Shown: positions 8,223-16,900 of the stretch, in pieces
How the letters are laid out: each line of letters starts with the position of its first letter
Position numbering within the stretch: the first letter of the stretch is position 1
NCBI GenBank assembly: GCA_017503285.1
Contig: JAFVTH010000030.1
Location: 1 to 38,019, forward strand
DNA length: 38,019 bases
From: Clostridia bacterium
GTDB taxonomy: Bacteria > Bacillota > Clostridia > Oscillospirales > CAG-272
Direction: 5' to 3'
The notes under the pieces: generated by a model
The model's input: only the letters and a program-made list of their open reading frames with translations
What the model was told of the DNA's origin: nothing
The model's database searches: none
Made by a program: the position numbers and the translations under genes

Positions 8223-9287
8223 TTACTCGCTCTTTATATCAATCTTACAGCCTGTAAGTCTTGCAGCAAGACGAGCATTTTGTCCCATCTTACCAATAGC
8301 AAGTGAAAGCTGGTCCGGAGCAACGATAGCTCTTGCCTGTCTTTCGCCAACCAGCTCAACACTCTTTACAGTAGCCGGGGAAAGTGCGCTCTTTACGTAT
8401 TCGCAAAGGTCGTCGCTATAAGGAACAACATCTATCTTTTCGCCATTTAGCTCATTTACAACTGCGTTAATTCTTGCGCCTCTTGCACCGATGCAAGCGC
8501 CAACTGCATCAACCTCCGGGTCTCTTGACTCAACAGAAATCTTAGTTCTGGAGCCTGCCTCACGAGAGATGGAACGGATTGTTACAGAGCCCTCTGAAAG
8601 CTCCGGAACCTCTGCCTCAAAAAGTCTTTTTACAAGTGTTGGATGTACTCTTGTCAAGGATACAAGCGGACCCTTATCTCCTGAGCTTACCTGTGTTGCA
8701 AAAACCTTAATTCTGTCGCCAACAGAAAGCACCTCGCCGGGAATCTGCTCGTTCTTTGGAAGAACTGCATTTGAAATGCCTGTGTCAACAACAACTATAC
8801 CGGTTGAATCCTCAACCTTGGAAACGATACAGGAGAGCATCTCGCCCTTCTTGTCCTCGTACTCTCTTACCTGATAATTTCTTTCAGCCTCACGTATGCC
8901 TTGGATAATTACCTGCTTTGCGCTCTGTGCGCTAAGACGTCTGAACTCCTTTGTCTGAAGCTCATACTCATAATCGCTACCGATAGAACGACGGCGGGAG
9001 CGAACCTTGTGCTTAACACCCTCTGCCTTCTTCTGTGCCTCAAGAGCCTCTATTTGCTCCTTTGTAATTTCTGTTGCCGGGTCCTCAACCTCTGCAACAA
9101 TCTTGTACTTACGATAAACCTTCATATCGTACTTTTCAGGGTTGATAACAACTGTAATGCTTGTTGTACCAAGCTCCCTTCTGCAGGCAGTTGCAATAGC
9201 AGCCTCTACCTTTTCGATCATGTAGGCCTTTGGAATGTGGCGCTCTCTTTCAAGAACGTCAAGTGCTTCAAAAAACTCCTTGTTCAT
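8223..9287 (-). CDS. nusA: Transcription termination/antitermination factor NusA
   Basis: 354 residues, the Firmicute length (no C-terminal acidic repeats). Domains: RNA-polymerase-binding N-domain 1-145, S1 domain ~148-213, KH1 with GACIGARGARI at 263-273, and KH2 with LAIGKMGQNARLAARLTG at 329-346. NusA binds RNA polymerase and nascent RNA and controls pausing, termination and antitermination. The N-domain has an extra basic stretch (~78-108, with KVRSRRRS) between the usual strands. Start ATG 9287 has AAGGAG at 7 nt. It lies 16 nt after rimP and 25 nt before rnpM, so one transcript is expected. Confidence 0.97.
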   Translation of the reverse strand: MNKEFFEALDVLERERHIPKAYMIEKVEAAIATACRRELGTTSITVVINPEKYDMKVYRKYKIVAEVEDPATEITKEQIEALEAQKKAEGVKHKVRSRRRSIGSDYEYELQTKEFRRLSAQSAKQVIIQGIREAERNYQVREYEDKKGEMLSCIVSKVEDSTGIVVVDTGISNAVLPKNEQIPGEVLSVGDRIKVFATQVSSGDKGPLVSLTRVHPTLVKRLFEAEVPELSEGSVTIRSISREAGSRTKISVESRDPEVDAVGACIGARGARINAVVNELNGEKIDVVPYSDDLCEYVKSALSPATVKSVELVGERQARAIVAPDQLSLAIGKMGQNARLAARLTGCKIDIKSE

Positions 9288-9303
9288 TTTATATCTCCTT
9301 TAA

Positions 9304-9768
9304 TTAAAATTCAAAATATTTATTCATCTTTGCGATGTTTTTTCTTGGAATTTCAAAATCCCCATCGTCGCCAACCAGAACGATTTTCTCCGTGTCGTAG
9401 GAGCTTAGCTGACCTACAACGGTTTTACAGCCCTCAATGGCTGCATAAAGGCTAATGGAAACAACCTGCCCAACCGCCCAGCTAAGGTGGCTGTCTGTTC
9501 TTATAACCCTCTCAACGCCGGGAGAGGAAACCTCTAGATGATAATTTCCCTCAATAGGGTCATTTTCATCAAGCACCGGGTCGATTGCCCTTGACATTTT
9601 CTCGCAATCATCAAGTGTAATACCCTCTTCATTGTCAATGGTAATTCTGAGATACCACTCTGTGCCCTCTTTTACATACTCAAGGTCCCAAAGCGTATAG
9701 CCCAGCTCCTCTGCAACCCTGCACGCAAGTGGGGTAACAAGAGAAACAACATTCTTTGTAGACTTCAT
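9304..9768 (-). CDS. rimP: Ribosome maturation factor RimP
   Basis: 154 residues from ATG 9768 (AAGGAG at 5 nt); the in-frame TTG 15 nt upstream lies on the ribosome site itself. The N-domain shows LGYTLWDLEYVKEGTEWYLR and ITIDNEEGITLDDCEKMSR; the conserved LEVSSPGVER motif follows near residue 85. The C-terminal Sm-like domain ends in IPRKNIAKMNKYFEF. RimP assists 30S assembly. First gene of the nusA operon, with a promoter at 10151-10179 and a long leader. Confidence 0.96.
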   Translation of the reverse strand: MKSTKNVVSLVTPLACRVAEELGYTLWDLEYVKEGTEWYLRITIDNEEGITLDDCEKMSRAIDPVLDENDPIEGNYHLEVSSPGVERVIRTDSHLSWAVGQVVSISLYAAIEGCKTVVGQLSSYDTEKIVLVGDDGDFEIPRKNIAKMNKYFEF

Positions 9769-10144
9769 TTTTGCTCCTTTCAAATTGTTGTTGATTTTTA
9801 TTTGCGTTAATCACTGCTTTGCTCACAAACGCGCCGTCAGCCTTTTCTCGCTCCTTTGCTCACGGGATGAGCGACTGTCTCGGGAGCCATCGGGTCGCCT
9901 GTGAAGGCTTGAGGGCGTTTTCGTCGCCGTACTGGGTACGGCAGAGGACGTCCTCGTGCCTAAAAGGAGCATTAATGGAGAATTTTCCTTAGAAAATTGT
10001 CTTCCTTAGCCCTTTTAGCAGTTGTCGACCAACGTTGCCCTTGTTATTTGCCTTGCTCCTTTGTTCACAGGATGAGACGACTGACTCCCCTCACAACAAA
10101 GCGAGAGTGAACGCCAGGTCCACTCTCGCTTCAATTATGAAACT
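9769..10144 (-). promoter_or_regulatory. ~375-nt leader of the rimP-nusA-infB transcript, with repeats and hairpins
   Basis: Non-coding between the promoter at 10151-10179 and rimP. Near its 5' end is a perfect 10-bp hairpin AGCGAGAGTG / CACTCTCGCT (plus coordinates 10100-10131). Two ~30-bp direct repeats (minus strand CTCATCCYGTGARCAAAGGAGC) lie at 10054-10083 and 9849-9877, with a third partial copy at 9812-9830. A GCCGTAC-GTACGGC hairpin (9926-9942) and a GAGGACGTCCTC palindrome (9944-9955) lie between them. No T-box sequence (TGGNACCGCG) or other riboswitch consensus known to me is visible, and no stem with a U-tract that would make an attenuator. Confidence 0.6.
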
Positions 10145-10150
10145 ACCAGC

Positions 10151-10179
10151 ATTATAACACGCATTTTTCAAAATTGCAA
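10151..10179 (-). promoter_or_regulatory. Sigma-A promoter of the nusA operon
   Basis: On the minus strand: TTGCAA, 17 nt, TATAAT. A perfect -10 at ideal spacing; transcription should start near 10144. Confidence 0.85.
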
Positions 10180-10209
10180 GTCTTTTATATAAGTTTTTTA
10201 TTTTTTATG

Positions 10210-10238
10210 TTTACAAAGAGGTCTTTTTATGCTAAAAT
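10210..10238 (+). promoter_or_regulatory. Sigma-A promoter of the CPBP-cysS operon
   Basis: TTTACA, 17 nt, TAAAAT, starting transcription near 10245 and about 25 nt before the CPBP gene. It diverges from the nusA-operon promoter with 30 bp between the two -35 boxes. Confidence 0.8.
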
Positions 10239-10269
10239 AGTCTAAAATAACAGGTGGGAGGGCTAATAT

Positions 10270-11100
10270 ATGCAGAAAAAATCCGGCTTTTTGCCCATTC
10301 TCATCTCAATACTTAAGGCACTTGGCTACTTTGCCATTTGGTATTTTATTTCCTTTGGGGTCAGCTTTCTTTTGCAGGTTATCCTAAGAGGAGTTTACAG
10401 CTCCGATGGGCTTGATACCTTTGTTTATAGGATAAATTCCCTTAGCTACGGCATTACACTTGTTTCTAACCTTGTGGTGGTATTTATCTTTGCTATTTAT
10501 TATCGCCTGCGTGGCACAGGGCTTTTTTCACAATCTTCTCTTGTAAAATCAAAGCCTGCTGTGCTGACAAGCGCTATAACCCTTGGGGCTTCTTGCTTTT
10601 TTGCGGTAAACTACATTATTTCCTCACTCTCCCTGCTTCTTCCTAAGGCTTGGACAGATATGCTGTCCTCCCCACCTATGGGAGCTTTTGAGGAAAATCA
10701 AATTGTTGCCTTTTTGTCAGTTTGCTTAGTTGCCCCTATTTGCGAGGAATTGGTTTTCCGCGGTCTTATTGCAAAGACCCTTAGCACCACAGTACCAAGC
10801 TGGCTTGCCATAGGTGTCAGCTCCCTTGCCTTTGGCATTGTGCATTACAGCTCCGGCCCTATTGCCATTGTGTACGCAACCTCAATGGGTATTTTGTTCG
10901 GCTGGCTGTTTTTCAGAGCAAAATCCTTAGTGCCCTGTGTGCTTGCACACGCACTGTTTAACGCTGCTTCCTTCCTTGCTGACAGGATTAGCCCAAGCAT
11001 TTTTATGATAGTAACCTATGTATCCTTCATAGTTATCTTTATATCAATTTTTAACATTATCAAAGCTACAAAAGAGGACAAAACAGATGAAGATTTATAA
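10270..11100 (+). CDS. CPBP-family intramembrane metalloprotease
   Basis: 276 residues with about eight membrane segments. The three Abi/CPBP motifs are intact: EELVFR at 159-164, FGIVH at 188-192 and HALFN at 227-231, which provide the catalytic Glu and His residues inside the membrane. Related enzymes cut prenylated or membrane peptides; some give bacteriocin immunity. The substrate here is unknown. ATG 10270 follows GGGAGG at 8 nt. Its last 14 nt overlap cysS, so the two are translated together; the functional link is unclear. Confidence 0.92.
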   Translation: MQKKSGFLPILISILKALGYFAIWYFISFGVSFLLQVILRGVYSSDGLDTFVYRINSLSYGITLVSNLVVVFIFAIYYRLRGTGLFSQSSLVKSKPAVLTSAITLGASCFFAVNYIISSLSLLLPKAWTDMLSSPPMGAFEENQIVAFLSVCLVAPICEELVFRGLIAKTLSTTVPSWLAIGVSSLAFGIVHYSSGPIAIVYATSMGILFGWLFFRAKSLVPCVLAHALFNAASFLADRISPSIFMIVTYVSFIVIFISIFNIIKATKEDKTDEDL

Positions 11101-12526
11101 CACTCTTACAAAAAAGGTTGATGAATTTGTGCCTAACGAGGCAGGCAAGGTAAAAATGTATACCTGCGGCCCTACGGTTTATCACTTTGCCCATATCGGC
11201 AACCTACGCACCTACATTATGGAGGACGTGCTTGAAAGGTTCCTCCGCTTTGTCGGCTACGATGTTACCAGAGTTATGAACATAACTGACGTGGGTCATC
11301 TCTCCAGCGACGGCGACACAGGCGAGGACAAGATGCTTAAGGGCGCCAAGCGTGAAAAGAAAACCGTTTTGGAAATTGCCGAGTTTTATAAAAATGCATT
11401 CTTTGAGGATTGCAAAAAGCTAAATATTAAATACCCGGATATTGTAGAGCCTGCAACCAACTGCATTGACAGCTTTATCGAAATGGTACAGGGCCTTCTT
11501 GACAAGGGCTATGCCTATGTGGCTGGCGGAAATGTTTACTTTGACACCTCTAAGGTGGAAAACTACAATGTTCTTACAGGTCATCAAAGCGAGGAGCTTA
11601 TGGTTGGCGTGCGTGAGGACGTTTCCGAGGACCTTTCCAAGAAAAACAAAAGCGACTTTGTTTTGTGGTTTACAAAATCCAAGTTTGACGACCAGGAGCT
11701 AAAGTGGAACAGCCCTTGGGGTCTTGGCTACCCCGGCTGGCACATTGAATGCTCTGCTATCTCTATGAAGCACCTTGGCAAAAAGCTTGATATCCACTGT
11801 GGCGGTGTTGACAACATTTTCCCACACCATACAAACGAAATTGCTCAAAGCGAGGCTTACACAGGGGAAAAATGGTGCAACTACTGGTTCCACGTTCATC
11901 ACCTAAACGACGAAACAGGTAAAATGAGCAAGTCCAAGGGGGACTTCCTTACCGTTTCACTTATAGAAAGCAAGGGCTACGACCCTCTTGCATATAGATT
12001 CTTCTGCCTACAATCCCATTACAGAAAGCCGCTTGTGTTCTCTTACCCTGCTCTTGACCAGGCGCAGGCAGGCTACAATAAGCTAATCAGAAGAATCAGC
12101 GCGCTTAAAAAATCTGACACCTATGATAAGGGCTTTGTTGACTCAATCAAGGCTAAGTTTATTGAGGTTGTTGGCTCTGACCTTAACACAGCGCTTGGCA
12201 TTACAACAATTTACGATATCCTAAAGGCGCAGACAGAAGATATGTCCAAGCTAAAGGCAATTGAAGAAATCGACAAGGTTTTGTGTGTTGGTCTTATTGA
12301 CAGGGCTGAAAAGCTAAAGGCACAAAAGCCTGCCGAGGCTGCTGCAAGCGCGCCAAGCCTTGACCCTGAGCTAAAGGCTAAGGTTGAGGACCTTATTGCA
12401 AAAAGAGCCGAGGCAAAGAAAAATAAGGACTTTAGCTTGGCTGACCAAATCCGTGGGGAGCTGCTTGATATGGGCATTGTAATTAAGGACACCCGCGAGG
12501 GCACAATTTATACCCTTGCAGAGTAA
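11087..12526 (+). CDS. cysS: Cysteinyl-tRNA synthetase
   Basis: 479 residues, a normal length. Class I synthetase motifs are complete: zinc/active-site cysteine C27 in YTCGPTVYHFAHIGN (HIGH-type motif HIGN), GYPGWHIECSAIS with the second zinc cysteine, the HHTNEIAQSEA zinc His region, and KMSKS near residue 280. The C-terminal helical anticodon-binding domain ends in RGELLDMGIVIKDTREGT. The enzyme charges tRNA-Cys. ATG 11087 has GAGG at 9 nt inside the upstream CPBP gene. A terminator follows at 12557. Confidence 0.98.
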   Translation: MKIYNTLTKKVDEFVPNEAGKVKMYTCGPTVYHFAHIGNLRTYIMEDVLERFLRFVGYDVTRVMNITDVGHLSSDGDTGEDKMLKGAKREKKTVLEIAEFYKNAFFEDCKKLNIKYPDIVEPATNCIDSFIEMVQGLLDKGYAYVAGGNVYFDTSKVENYNVLTGHQSEELMVGVREDVSEDLSKKNKSDFVLWFTKSKFDDQELKWNSPWGLGYPGWHIECSAISMKHLGKKLDIHCGGVDNIFPHHTNEIAQSEAYTGEKWCNYWFHVHHLNDETGKMSKSKGDFLTVSLIESKGYDPLAYRFFCLQSHYRKPLVFSYPALDQAQAGYNKLIRRISALKKSDTYDKGFVDSIKAKFIEVVGSDLNTALGITTIYDILKAQTEDMSKLKAIEEIDKVLCVGLIDRAEKLKAQKPAEAAASAPSLDPELKAKVEDLIAKRAEAKKNKDFSLADQIRGELLDMGIVIKDTREGTIYTLAE

Positions 12527-12556
12527 AAAACAGACACTCCCCTAAGCAAAAATAAC

Positions 12557-12587
12557 AAAAACCGCAGTTTTCAAAAGCTGCGGTTTT
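12557..12587 (+). terminator. Terminator after cysS
   Basis: Ten-bp stem AAAACCGCAG / CTGCGGTTTT with a 10-nt loop; the stem itself supplies the T tract. It lies 31 nt after the cysS stop. Confidence 0.75.
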
Positions 12588-12590
12588 AGC

Positions 12591-12657
12591 AACAAAGGAC
12601 TTAAGCCGGGCTGTTATAGAGCGATAAATCGCCACACCCTTGACCGACCTTTGTGTT
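12591..12657 (+). ncRNA. Candidate structured RNA upstream of the DUF6472 gene
   Basis: A 67-nt stretch between the cysS terminator and the DUF6472 start folds on paper into a closed shape. Outer stem ACAAAGG (12592-12598) pairs with CCTTTGT (12648-12654); inside, GCGAT-AA-ATCGC (12621-12632) forms a hairpin, and GGG/CCC can extend it. The intervening GCCGGGC and CCCTTGACCGA segments could pair further. I do not recognise a named RNA family. It could be a leader element of the DUF6472-dusB transcript or a small RNA. Confidence 0.4.
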
Positions 12658-12679
12658 AAAAATTTTCAAGGAGATTCAT

Positions 12680-12856
12680 ATGGCATCAAACTGCGAAAGC
12701 TGCGAATATTACGACTACGACGAGGACTATGGCGAGTACCTTTGTAAAATGAGCATGGATGAGGACGAGTATTTGCGCCTTATTACAGGCAACAACAAAG
12801 ATTGCCCCTACTACAAATACTACGACGAGTATAAGTCGGTGCAAAAGCAAAACTAA
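12680..12856 (+). CDS. DUF6472 family small Cys-rich protein
   Basis: 58 residues: MASNCESCEYYDYDEDYGEY, then a cysteine followed by MSMDEDE, ending with DCPYYKYYDEY. ATG 12680 has AAGGAG at 6 nt; an ATG nine codons earlier has no ribosome site. Four cysteines arranged CxxC...C...C suggest a metal site. The protein is very acidic and tyrosine-rich. It matches the DUF6472 pattern found in Clostridia, whose function is unknown. It lies 22 nt before dusB and is probably cotranscribed with it. Confidence 0.82.
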   Translation: MASNCESCEYYDYDEDYGEYLCKMSMDEDEYLRLITGNNKDCPYYKYYDEYKSVQKQN

Positions 12857-12878
12857 CCCACTTAAGAAGGAGCAAGAA

Positions 12879-13874
12879 ATGGACTTTACAAACAAAATAA
12901 TCTTAGCTCCTATGGCTGGGGTTACAGATTACGCCTTTAGGCGTGTGTGCAGATGGCTGGGCGCTGACCTTACCGTCAGCGAAATGATAAGCGCCAAGGC
13001 AATGCACTACGGCGACAAAAAAACCGCCACCCTTATTTACACGAAGGATGACGACGCGCCCTACGGCATTCAAATCTTCGGACACGAGCCGGAGATTATG
13101 GCAGATGCCGCATATCTTCTCTCCCGTGGGCTTTACAACCCGGAAGGCAAGGAAACAAGGGACGGAATTTTAACGCCTCTTCCCTCTTATATTGATATAA
13201 ATATGGGCTGTCCTGTAAGAAAAATCGTTTCCTCGGGGGACGGCAGTGCCCTTATGCAAAGCCCACAGCTTTGTGAAAAAATTATTACTGCCTGTGTTAA
13301 AAAAAGCGCCTTGCCGGTTACTGTAAAAATCCGCGCAGGCTGGGACAAGGAAAATATAAGCTGCGTTGAAATTGCAAAAATCGCCGAGGCAAGTGGTGCT
13401 TCTGCTATTGCAATCCACGGCCGCACAAGGGAGCAAATGTATGAGCCAAGGGCAGACTGGTCCTACATAGAAGCAGTAAAAAAAGCTGTTTCAATTCCAG
13501 TTATCGGCAACGGAGATATTTTTTCCGCCAAGGATGCCATAGATATGATGGACAAAACAGGTGCTGATAGCGTTATGATAGGCAGGGGCGCACTTGGAAA
13601 CCCCTATATTTTCAAGGAAATTAAGTGCCTTTTAGAGAAAAAAACATACACTCCCCCCACTATTTCCCAAAAATTGCAGCTTGCCATGGAGCAGGTTTGG
13701 ACAATGGTGGAGGAAAAGGGCGAAAGGGTTGGCGTTGCCGAGGCGCGCAAGCACCTTTCCTGGTACCTAAAGGGCGAGCGCGACAGTGCATCCACCCGCG
13801 ACCGCATCAATCGCTGTATGACCCTCGACGAGCTTTCCTTTACCCTTCATTCGTACTTACAAAATCTAAAATAA
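12879..13874 (+). CDS. dusB: tRNA-dihydrouridine synthase, DusB type
   Basis: 331 residues from ATG 12879 (AAGGAG at 6 nt); the open frame extends 40 codons upstream but has no start signal there and overlaps DUF6472. FMN TIM-barrel motifs: IILAPMAGVTDYAFRR, DINMGCPVRKIVSSGDGSAL with the catalytic Cys, VKIRAGWD, IHGRTREQMY, VIGNGDIF, and MIGRGALGNPYIF. Dus enzymes reduce uridine to dihydrouridine in tRNA D-loops. The C-terminal helical tRNA-binding part ends near KHLSWYLKGE. Followed at once by a terminator. Confidence 0.93.
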   Translation: MDFTNKIILAPMAGVTDYAFRRVCRWLGADLTVSEMISAKAMHYGDKKTATLIYTKDDDAPYGIQIFGHEPEIMADAAYLLSRGLYNPEGKETRDGILTPLPSYIDINMGCPVRKIVSSGDGSALMQSPQLCEKIITACVKKSALPVTVKIRAGWDKENISCVEIAKIAEASGASAIAIHGRTREQMYEPRADWSYIEAVKKAVSIPVIGNGDIFSAKDAIDMMDKTGADSVMIGRGALGNPYIFKEIKCLLEKKTYTPPTISQKLQLAMEQVWTMVEEKGERVGVAEARKHLSWYLKGERDSASTRDRINRCMTLDELSFTLHSYLQNLK

Positions 13875-13876
13875 AC

Positions 13877-13910
13877 AAAAGCCAACAGATTTTACTCTGT
13901 TGGCTTTTTG
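13877..13910. terminator. Bidirectional terminator between dusB and the giant surface gene
   Basis: AAAAGCCAACAGA / TCTGTTGGCTTTTT stem-loop with T tracts on both strands. The two genes converge here (stops at 13874 and 13919). Confidence 0.9.
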
Positions 13911-13918
13911 TTTTAGTG

Positions 13919-16900
13919 TTATCTCATGCCCTCAATAAGCGTAAAGATGTCGTCAACCGTTAAGTATCCTTTGCCTAAGAGAATCTTAAAGTATTGACCG
14001 TTAAGTGCAATGAACTCCTCGTATGAAACATAGTCCTTCCACTCCTCGTAGGTGAAAAGTCCATATTTTTCAATGTCGGCATCCATCTTTTCCTTATCGT
14101 ACATAAAGTCCTCGCCAAACTCGAAATAGGTTAGGAAGTTTGGTAGGTCCTCTGCTGTAAGAGTCATAAAGCCCTCAACAATTACATTATCGTTGCAAGC
14201 AGACCTTAGCGAGTAGCAGGATGAGTACTCGTATTTCATCTCTGCCGAGATAAGAACAGCATTTTCAAAGGTGCCACCTTCCCCAAGGCAAGCAAAGCTG
14301 TGTCCTAAGAAATCCTTGTAGTTGTTTGAATCAATATAAACAAACTTGTTCAAGGTGATATCAAAGAATCCGTGCTCCTCAACAACCTTAACCGTGTTGC
14401 CGTTTGAGAAGCCAAGGGTAATAACATTGTACCACGCCTCGCCATGGTTCCAGAATAGGGAGATTGGCATAGGCTCAAGCCTTCCTGTAATAGCATTCCA
14501 TGTAAAAACAAGGTCGCCCTGCTTCAAGGAATCAAGCCTTGCATAGCTACCGTCAGCCAAAGCCACCATGGTATCCCCTGTAAAGCAACCATTTGTGGAC
14601 CAGTCGAACTCTATATATGTGCTCTGCTCGGAATTTTTGTCAATTACCGTAAATCTAACCCTTCCGTTCTTTGCGTCTTCATTCTTTTTAACCGTAAAGA
14701 TGCTGTTAGAGGTGTCATAGCTTGCGCTCGCTCCAGAACCAAAAATTTGACGATCGTACGTGTAATTGCCCGATCCGCCGGTAATGTAAATATATTTAGA
14801 TTCCGTGGTTCCAATGTCCTTAAGGTCGTCGTTGTTGAAATTTTGGATGTCCAAGGATAGAGGCTCGTACCACTTGCTTGTAAAGAACGCTGTAAGGTTT
14901 TCAGCACCGTACTCAACGTGTGTTTGTAGCTTTTCCTCAAACATTGTACCATTTAAGTGCCAACCGTTGAATACATAGCCGTTTGCGCTGTTTCCTGTGT
15001 CTTTTGCAGTTGCCTCAAGATATGTTGTTATTTCATATTTTGAGTCTTTGCCCTCAATCGAGCCGGCATTTACAGGCTGTAGACCTCCACCACAATAGTT
15101 TCCAACCTTAATGGTAAGAGCTCCTACGCCGGGCTCCATAGCATCAGAGCCAAGCTTAATTGCGCCAAAGCCTCTAATAGCAGAATATCCACTTGGTGCT
15201 TGAACCAAGCATTCTCCTATACAATCAAGAGTTAGATTGATTGTCATAGATATGCTTGCTTGACAAATTGCACCCTTTATCTTGAAGCTCTTTAGCTCCA
15301 GCTTAACGGGCTGATTGTTTTTGCTAGAGTACAAATTAAAGGTTACATTGTCATAGGTATATGCTTCATTACCAACAATATAAATCTCTGTGGCATCTTC
15401 TATCAAAATATTCTTTCCGTTATTTGCCTTGCCGTCCGGGTCATCGCTCCAGTCAATTATTACATACTTGTTGATAATCTTTTCCGGTGTGTTTGTGTAG
15501 TCGTAAACTGCACTCAAATCCCATTTTGCGTACAAGGTTACATCCTGTGGATTTGCCTTAAGCACCTCTCTGTCAAACGGCTGAGCAAATTCCTCGTCCA
15601 TATACCAGCCAACAAACCTGTGGTATCTATAGTATTCCTTGTATACAGGCTCTGGCAAGGATATAGTATCTATGGTGTCAAGACGATAAGAGCCGAAGTA
15701 AACCGGTAAAAGGGCGCTCTCTGCCTCTTTGCTAATTTTGCCCTCTGTGCCCGTTGTTTGCTCGTCCAAAACCACGCCACCGTTTAGAGTGTATGTGATT
15801 TTGTAGGACTTCATATCCCAAACAGCCTTAAGCGTAATTATAGAGCCCTGCTTTGCCTTTGGTATGTAGCCGATAGATGTACCCACGCTTATCTGATCGC
15901 AGAAGGCGTTGTCAACATAAACGTCCCAACCGCTTAGGCTCCTGCCCTCGCTGGTTATGGTAACGCGTGAAAGGTCGTATGCGTTTTCAACGCTACAATC
16001 AGCAATATAAGGCTCATTGTCATCGTTTTCGCTACTACCACCAATTATGCCGGTACCACCATTAAAGTCTACCATTAAATCATATACAACAGGTGTATGC
16101 TTAGCATAAACCATATAGTAGCCGTTTACTGGCTCAAATCTAAGAATGTCCTCATTAGACTTAATCTCGGTAACCATTGAAAAGCCCTTGTCGCCGTACC
16201 AGCTTACCTGCTTTTCATAGCCGTTAATCACCATTTCCGGGAAGATGATTGTAGGCTCATCTGCCCAAACTGCAGTAAGTGTAACCTCACCATAGTTTTT
16301 ATTCTTCATATCACCTATCGCCTGCGCAATAGTCATATATCGAACACCGTTACTGCCTTGCCAATAAAGTAGCTTATATTTAAGGACATCAATCACGTCA
16401 GCCTTTCCCGGCTTATCGGAAATAAAGGCTACATTATATTCCTTCTTGTACTCGTTTTCGTCAATAACAATACTGCTATTTCCCGGATAGTACATATCCT
16501 CAATTTTGCCGTCGGTTGAGCCGTTGCCGTCAATCTTAACAGCATTAAGCTCCCATTGTGCGTAAAGCACTTGCTTTTTCTGGTTAGGGTTGTATCTTAC
16601 CGCATCCTCTAATGCTACCCTATTACCACCGGAAATCCTGTCAAACCAGCCAAGGAACTTGTAGCCTGTTCGGTTAAGCTCCACAAGGCCCGCCTCGCCA
16701 TAGGTGCTATTCTCCTCATAAATTGAAACCTTTATGTCGTTTAGGTCGTAGCCAAGTCCGTTGGTATTAAGCACAACCTCAAAATCCTGGGTCATTAGAT
16801 TTGTGCCATAGCCACCAACTATGTACTCAAGAAGAGCAACTATGTCATCAGGGGTAATTGCCTTGTCAAGATTTAGGTCTGCTTCCTTGGTATCAAGAGG

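Noticed and set aside
9769-10144. T-box riboswitch ahead of rimP
   Set aside because: No TGGNACCGCG-type T-box sequence and no terminator/antiterminator pair before rimP.
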